Part shown: piece by piece, positions 59,132 through 64,000 of the stretch
How the letters are laid out: each line of letters begins with the position of its first letter
Numbering within the stretch: position 1 is the stretch's first letter
Source: Aquanectria penicillioides
Lineage: Eukaryota; Ascomycota; Sordariomycetes; Hypocreales; Nectriaceae
DNA length: 64,000 bases
Direction: 5' to 3'
Assembly (NCBI GenBank): GCA_003415625.1
Contig: PYIU01000005.1
Coordinates: 3,787,001 to 3,851,000 of the forward strand
Made by a program: the position numbers and the translations under genes
Notes under the pieces: generated by a model
What the model was told of the DNA's origin: nothing
The model's database searches: none
The model's input: only the letters and a program-made list of their open reading frames with translations

Positions 59132-59948
59132 ATGGCTCCCGCAACGAAAAAAGGACTTATTAATGTTGATATGGGCGAAGGTTATGGCAACTTTATCTGT
59201 GGACCAGACAGGGAATTATTGCCTATGATTGACCATGCCAATGTTGCTTGTGGATTTCAGTGAGTTGGACGCCCTCTCCAATGTGTCAGATCAATGCTAA
59301 TGGATACTCCAAAGTGCCGGTGACCCTCTGATTATGGCCGAGACTGTCGCGCTCTGCAAACAACATAATGTTAAGATCGGCGCCCACCCTGGTCTTCCTG
59401 ATGTGCAAGGCTTCGGTCGGCGCGAAATGAAGCTTTCGCCTGAGGAGCATACAGCAAGTATTGTATATCAAGTAGGAGCTCTCCAGGCTTTCCTCGATCG
59501 CGAGGGCGTTGAGATGCACCACGTTAAGCCACACGGCATTCTATACGGCATGATGGTGCGTGACATTGAGGTGGCACGAGCCGTCTGGGCGGGTGTTCCC
59601 AAGGGAATGCGCGTATTTGGCCTACCAGGCACTCACATGGAGACGACTGCCAAGGAAGCGGGCCTTGAATTCTGGGCAGAGTACTTTGGAGATGTCAAAT
59701 ACCGTGCCGATGGCACTCTAATTGTGGACCGAAAGAAGAAGCCGTGGAATCTTGACGACGTCAAGGAGCATGTGCGACAGCAACTTTATGACAGCAATGT
59801 CACTGCTGTGACTGGGGAGATGGTTGATTTACCTATCAAGGATTACCCCATCACAATATGCTGTCACTCCGACTCACCAGGTTGTATTGATATTGTTAGA
59901 GTTACCCGAGAGGTTGTTGATGAATACAACAAGGAAAAGGGATTTTAA
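59132..59948 (+). CDS. lamB: LamB/YcsF (PxpA-like) protein
   Basis: LamB/YcsF family; the bacterial homologue PxpA is the lactam-opening subunit of ATP-dependent 5-oxoprolinase, and fungal lamB is required for lactam (2-pyrrolidinone) use in Aspergillus nidulans (from memory). Exons 59132-59259 and 59315-59948 (55 bp intron, donor gtgagt, branch tgctaat), 253 residues, the usual family size. Conserved motifs are intact: NVDMGEGYGN (10-19), ANVACGFHAGDP (spanning the splice junction), GAHPGLPD, HVKPHGILY, and ICCHSDSPG near the C-terminus. Its promoter is shared with the symporter gene and carries the cluster motifs. With the neighbouring KipA/KipI-containing carboxylase it supplies all three Pxp-type parts, so it probably opens an amide ring (inference). 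Confidence 0.92.
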
Positions 59949-60063
59949 GCTTGTAAACTAGGAACGTATCAGGAACATCAAAGCATACGATGACTATGAA
60001 GCCGGTCTTCTATTGAGGTATAAAGTCCAAGCGACTAAAACTCGTTTTTGGCTTTGTTTAAGA
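59949..60063. other. Convergent 3' spacer
   Basis: Short 115 bp spacer between the converging lamB-type and extradiol-dioxygenase-like genes. Nothing else seen. Confidence 0.5.
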
Positions 60064-61051
60064 TTAGGATGTGGCGCTTTCGACTTGACCAAACCGATAC
60101 TGCGCCCAGCTCAAACTCTTTTCGGGCAAAGTCCACAGCTGTTTTCCAACATCAGAGCCTGCCGCGCCGGCAGCAACATAGATTGGAAGAAGATGCTCCA
60201 AAGTCGGATGCGCTTCTCTGGCGTCGCTGCGCTCCATCAAGGCGGACATAGCTGTCTGCCGTTCCCTTGGCTTTGAGACGACAGCCTCCTTCAGAGCCTC
60301 ATCGAAACTCCAAGCGTAGCTGAGAAATGTTAGCAAGATTATAAGTCATAGAGATACGATAAAAGAGATTAGCTCACGGCATTGTCTTGCCAGTCGCTGT
60401 TGTGGCTCGGTAATCGCGAAGATTGTGGACAGCCATTCCGGCACCGATGATGAGGACCTGTTCGCCTCGCAGATTTTCAAGTGCCTGTCCCAAGCGGTAA
60501 TGTTTGTCCCAGTTTTCACTCCCAAAAAGAGAAACTTGTACGATTGGTACATTCAATGGGTTCTTCTTTGGATCAAAGGCTGCAAGGTAGTCAGTGCTTC
60601 AGGAGCAAAAAAAAATGGCTAAAACTTAAGGCATAACAAAAGTCGACGGACCAACCATGAAACCCGCCCATACTCCATGATCAAGACCCCGGTTGACTCT
60701 CACAGTCTCGATGTTTGCATCTGCTAGCTTTGCGATAATCTTTTCAGCCAACTCGGGACTTCCCTTATTCGGATAATCATATTCGTAGTAGTGCTGCGGA
60801 AAGCCGTAGAAATCATAGATCAAGTCCGCCTTCTCTGCCACATTGATCTGGATCCTATCCGGGCCACCTTGCCAGTGAGCAGAAAGAACCACCACTGCCT
60901 TGGGCTTGACTTTTTCCGTTATCTCCTGTCCGACCTCAGCAAGTTTGGAATAGGCAGGGTGTTTTGTGTCTTCCATAAAGTTAGGCCCGCCAATGCCGAG
61001 GAAATAGACGGGTGTCCGTGGAGGACGAGCGTGGGGTGAGGGATCAGGCAT
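60064..61051 (-). CDS. DODA/LigB-type extradiol dioxygenase-like protein
   Basis: Class III extradiol ring-cleavage dioxygenase family (4,5-DOPA dioxygenase type). Three exons: 61051-60652, 60579-60378 and 60319-60064; introns of 72 and 58 bp (donors gtccgt, a weak one, and gtgagc); 285 residues, the normal length. Family blocks: VVVLSAHWQ, RGLDHGVWAGFMV, PIVQVSLF, LIIGAGMAVHNLRDY and the C-terminal HPTLEHLLPIYVAAGAAG. The N-terminal metal motif, usually SHGGP or SHGSP, reads GIGGPNFM, so the first His ligand is missing at the expected place, although HPAY follows 10 residues later. Activity is therefore uncertain. It is divergent from the atypical SDR at 61945, with which it shares a promoter rich in TTCCCGCGCG. 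Confidence 0.85.
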
Positions 61052-61944
61052 GATATTTCCAAATTATCTGCTGGAAGTGGCAATGGCAGTTCGCTCGATG
61101 GTGCTTGATGGTGCTTGCGAAGGACTGGGTAAATATGCACCGGAATGATATGGAAAGGTCTCGAGGACGGCAGCGAAGTGGCACACCTCACTAAATCAAT
61201 GGGTATGATTACGCGTCGTCTGTTTCTTGGTGAATTTATGACAATGATTTCTTTTGGGTGGAAGGCTCCTAGAAATGGTATTGCTTAACAAGCCAGATGA
61301 CAAATGCGTAGTTGAGGGCATAAGTAAAGATGTCTAGGAGTTACTACCGGTGCGGGAATGGCCATCATGCACGTTTGAAGTCTCAGTTACACCCTGGCTA
61401 TTCCCGCGCGTGATCAGATTGAATCACCAATCCTTGCTGCTCCTTTGGTTCCGAGAATTATTATTTTGGCACTCAGTGTAATTATCCATTCATTCCCGCG
61501 CGTATCTTGATTCCCGCGCGGGCAACACGGATGCATGATCTGCACGAATCGGATCCTCTCATCGCCCAGTCGGGCTGACCCATGCGGGGCGCATTAGTGC
61601 GGATTGCGTCTTCGAGAGGCTCGTGGCTTTTCCCGCGCGGTACGTGGGCTCGAAAGAGTCAGTTCATCTTTCTGGCTGTCGTTAGTAAGCCACGGACTTC
61701 TTCTGCGGGTGTAGCAACGACTTTGATTTGTCCGTTCGGAGCTCGGGGTCTATCATCAGGACGAGAGCGGTGGTACGGAGGCTTGAATGAATCATCACAT
61801 GTAAGTGAGTATCCATGTCTGAATATTGGTATAAGTAGAAGCCATCTCCTCTCAATAATGGCGCCAGTCCACCAAGCCATATCGGAGCATCTCCTCTTCA
61901 ACAACCGCCGAATATTCATATTTTTACTTGACTAGAAGAAAAAA
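61052..61944. promoter_or_regulatory. Divergent promoter with four TTCCCGCGCG boxes
   Basis: 0.9 kb. TTCCCGCGCG occurs at 61401-61410, 61494-61503, 61511-61520 and 61630-61639, all on the plus strand. The box resembles E2F or MBF-type G1/S sites and also GC-rich Zn2Cys6 sites. No gene or RNA seen. Confidence 0.6.
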
Positions 61945-62702
61945 ATGTCCGTCCATATAGTAGCGCTTATCCTTGGTGCTGGCCCAAGAGTTGGCGCCTC
62001 CGTGGCTGAGGCCTTCGCAGCCAACGGTTACAAAGTTGCTGTGGCGAGCAGAGGTGGGACGAACAGCAAGAATGAGAAAGGCCTCCTCTCTCTCAGGGCG
62101 GATTTTGCCAAGCCCGACTCCATCCCTGTTCTGTTTGAAGCCGTCAAGAAGGAGTTCAACGCCTCCCCCAGCGTTGTCGTCTATAACGCAGCGGCGCTCA
62201 CGCCCCCTCCCGACCAAGATTCTGCTCTGTCGATCTCGTCAGAGCGTTTCGTGTCGGATTTAAACATCAACACCGTGAGCCCTTACGTTGCTGCACAGCA
62301 AGCTGTAGCTGGATGGGAAACACTCCCCAGCGAGACCAAGAAGACATTCATTTACACTGGCAACATCTTGAACACCTCCGTCATACCCGTGCCTCTGATG
62401 TTGGACTTGGGCGTGGGTAAAGCAGCTTCGGCTTTCTGGATTGGCGTTGCCGATGCTAATTACAAAGCCCGAGGATATCGGTAAGTTTTCCAAAGAGAAA
62501 CTAGATATGGTTTGTTTCTGACCATATTTGATCCGCTAGGTTCTTTTACGCAGATGAGCGTTTTGAAGATGGTAAGAGCAAAGGGCAGGCGCTTGATGGT
62601 CCCGCACATGGGGAATTCTATGCGGAGTTAGTAAAGCATGAAGGGGAAGTGCCTTGGGAGGCAACGTTCGTGAAAGGCAAGGGATATGTTCAATTCAAAT
62701 AG
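61945..62702 (+). CDS. Atypical SDR-fold protein, catalytic tyrosine missing
   Basis: Rossmann-fold protein of the SDR superfamily, 232 residues. Exons 61945-62480 and 62540-62702 (59 bp intron, donor gtaagt). The cofactor motif reads LGAGPRVGASVAEAF instead of TGxxxGxG, and the NNAG motif reads YNAAAL. At the active site the Tyr-x-x-x-Lys pair is represented by LGVGK, so the Tyr is absent, and the Ser strand is FIYTGN. It may bind NAD(P) without dehydrogenase activity, or use a different residue. A C-terminal extension (FFYADERFEDGKSKGQALDG) is typical of a small fungal subgroup (from memory). Divergent from the extradiol-dioxygenase-like gene through the four-box promoter. Confidence 0.8.
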
Positions 62703-62803
62703 TGCATGGAAGCTAGAATGAAGATCTATATGCAACTTTTAGCCCAGGCCAACCCTAGTGCAATTACGAGCATCACACCTTAAGAGTGTGGCACGAATAG
62801 CTT

Positions 62804-64000
62804 TTACACAAGCAGCACCAGATCATCATTGATCTTAAAACAAGAAGCAAGGTCACGACTCCCTAGATCTCCTATGTCCCGGTTTCGCCACACGTTCTCC
62901 ATGATCTCAAGTGCCTTGTGCATAGTGCCAAATACGCTTGCAGGTTTCAAATTATCCACCATTCCACGCATCTGAGCTTCCTTCGCCGGTTCTGCAAGAC
63001 AACCTGCCACACAGAACGGCCAGACCACCGTGCGCAACAAAGTAGGCAACGATTGCTGACTCTCGAGCAACTTCAGGATGTGATCGACATGATATCTTAC
63101 GTCAACACTGGCAGGCTGCCATCCAGATACAACCACAAACAGATAAAGGTACGCTGCATGAGCCCAGATGCGAGTCACAGAGGGGCTCCGGCTGGCGTAT
63201 GTCTTCCGGTGTTCGTAATCGCCTGCTATAGATATGTCCAACAGACCACATGATTTTTGCGACTTTGTTGCTGCACCGCTGTCGGCTTGCAGCTGTATCA
63301 GATGGCTTTCTAAGTGGTCCTTTATTATTGTAGCAAGGCGAACCAATTCCATGACATCGAGATTACCGGCTCTCTTACATTGCTGCTTCCATGCGTCAAG
63401 CGCGGCAATTTCCCCGATCTGTATTAGCACCCAGTTTTGACACCCCACAACAGTCTCGAGGTCAAGAAGAGGATCAGGCCCATTGAGGGTATTTAGAAGA
63501 CCTTGGTGGTAATCGTAGAGCCTAGGTCTCTCTTGAAGAACCGTACTGGCGATAATGTCGTCCAGCACCAGGAGCGAGGTCGAGAAGCGAAAGGCGGCTT
63601 GTTCAGCGCTGAAAATCTCGACGCTCTGCGCAATCTTCGACGGCGGCCCTAAGTAGGTGAAGACGGTATTGAAGTTTGAATCAAGGTTTGTCGCTTCCAA
63701 TGCGCCAGGACTATCGAGAAGCTGTTTCCAGAGAGCCAAGGCGGCATTTAAGTGTGCCTGGCAGTTTGTAAAGCTCAAGACGGTAATCTCGAAACGTTGC
63801 ACCTGCATGATGCTTGCCATGATCCTAACTGCGCCGTGAATATGCTCGATGATGCTTGAACCTTCAATGACCTGCAGGGAGCGTCTCAGCACATCAAAGG
63901 CGTCCCTGGTCTGCTCAAGCACGGTCTCCCAAATTGCGTCGCGATTGTCGGTTACCCGTGCAAGGGAGAAGAAGTAAGAGCTCTGACATAAAGTAGCCTG
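62804..64000 (-). CDS. Fungal_trans_2-type regulator or related protein, C-terminal part
   Basis: The open frame runs from the stop at 62804 to the window edge, so the N-terminus (where a Zn2Cys6 domain would lie) is not visible. At least 398 residues, mostly helical, with family-type features such as VRIMASIMQVQRFEIT, AHLNAALALWKQLL, ARIWAHAAYLYLFVVVSGWQP-like motifs (here TRIWAHAAYLYLFVVVSGWQ) and VVWPFCVAGCLA. These match the C-terminal regulatory region of Fungal_trans_2 proteins. It could regulate the neighbouring SDR/dioxygenase pair (inference). No frameshift or stop inside. Confidence 0.75.
   Translation of the reverse strand, partial: QATLCQSSYFFSLARVTDNRDAIWETVLEQTRDAFDVLRRSLQVIEGSSIIEHIHGAVRIMASIMQVQRFEITVLSFTNCQAHLNAALALWKQLLDSPGALEATNLDSNFNTVFTYLGPPSKIAQSVEIFSAEQAAFRFSTSLLVLDDIIASTVLQERPRLYDYHQGLLNTLNGPDPLLDLETVVGCQNWVLIQIGEIAALDAWKQQCKRAGNLDVMELVRLATIIKDHLESHLIQLQADSGAATKSQKSCGLLDISIAGDYEHRKTYASRSPSVTRIWAHAAYLYLFVVVSGWQPASVDVRYHVDHILKLLESQQSLPTLLRTVVWPFCVAGCLAEPAKEAQMRGMVDNLKPASVFGTMHKALEIMENVWRNRDIGDLGSRDLASCFKINDDLVLLV

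Overview
The window looks like nuclear DNA of a filamentous ascomycete, most likely a Sordariomycete. The evidence is short introns (48-106 bp) with GT donors, CTAAC/CTGAC-type branch points and AG acceptors, long promoters, fungal families (Zn2Cys6 activators, GPI proteins, a Dug2-type peptidase), and a Fot1/pogo transposon whose stop codons look like repeat-induced point mutation. I resolved 15 protein genes (two cut by the window edges) and two decayed elements. All exon joins were read by hand and checked for frame.

Layout. 1-7.8 kb: the 3' part of a Cdc4-like F-box/WD40 gene, a Q-rich protein with five CxxC modules of about 90 residues, and a convergent beta-propeller protein. 7.8-14.7 kb: a gene-free, low-complexity stretch in front of a membrane-anchored SH/SR-rich protein that carries an apparent one-base frameshift. 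16.5-29 kb: a gene-poor accessory stretch with a diverged short repeat (peptide form EAKIAVK), a collinear segmental duplication and a dead F-box gene. 29.5-35.8 kb: Dug2-type WD40/M20 peptidase and a single-pass cell-surface protein. 36.7-38.3 kb: the mutated Fot1/pogo element. 38.7-47.4 kb: an AYR1-like reductase, a ZIP zinc transporter with repeated Cys/His modules carried on separate exons, a GPI-anchored protein with three CxxHGDHxHC repeats, and an N2227-family methyltransferase.

47.6-59.9 kb looks like one catabolic cluster: a Zn2Cys6 regulator, a stand-alone biotin-dependent urea-carboxylase-like enzyme (biotin carboxylase, KipA-like, KipI-like and biotinyl domains, no amidase), a DUR3-like sodium:solute symporter and a LamB/YcsF protein. 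The promoters share TACCCCAA, CGG-N2-CCG and GATA motifs. By analogy to the lam genes of Aspergillus nidulans and bacterial PxpABC, I infer a lactam, 5-oxoproline or ureide nitrogen pathway.

60-64 kb: a divergent pair, an extradiol-dioxygenase-like gene and an atypical SDR, sharing a promoter with four TTCCCGCGCG boxes; then the C-terminal part of a Fungal_trans_2 protein. The strongest candidates for something new are the zinc-capture pair, the lactam-type cluster with its shared promoter motifs, and the EAKIAVK repeat array.
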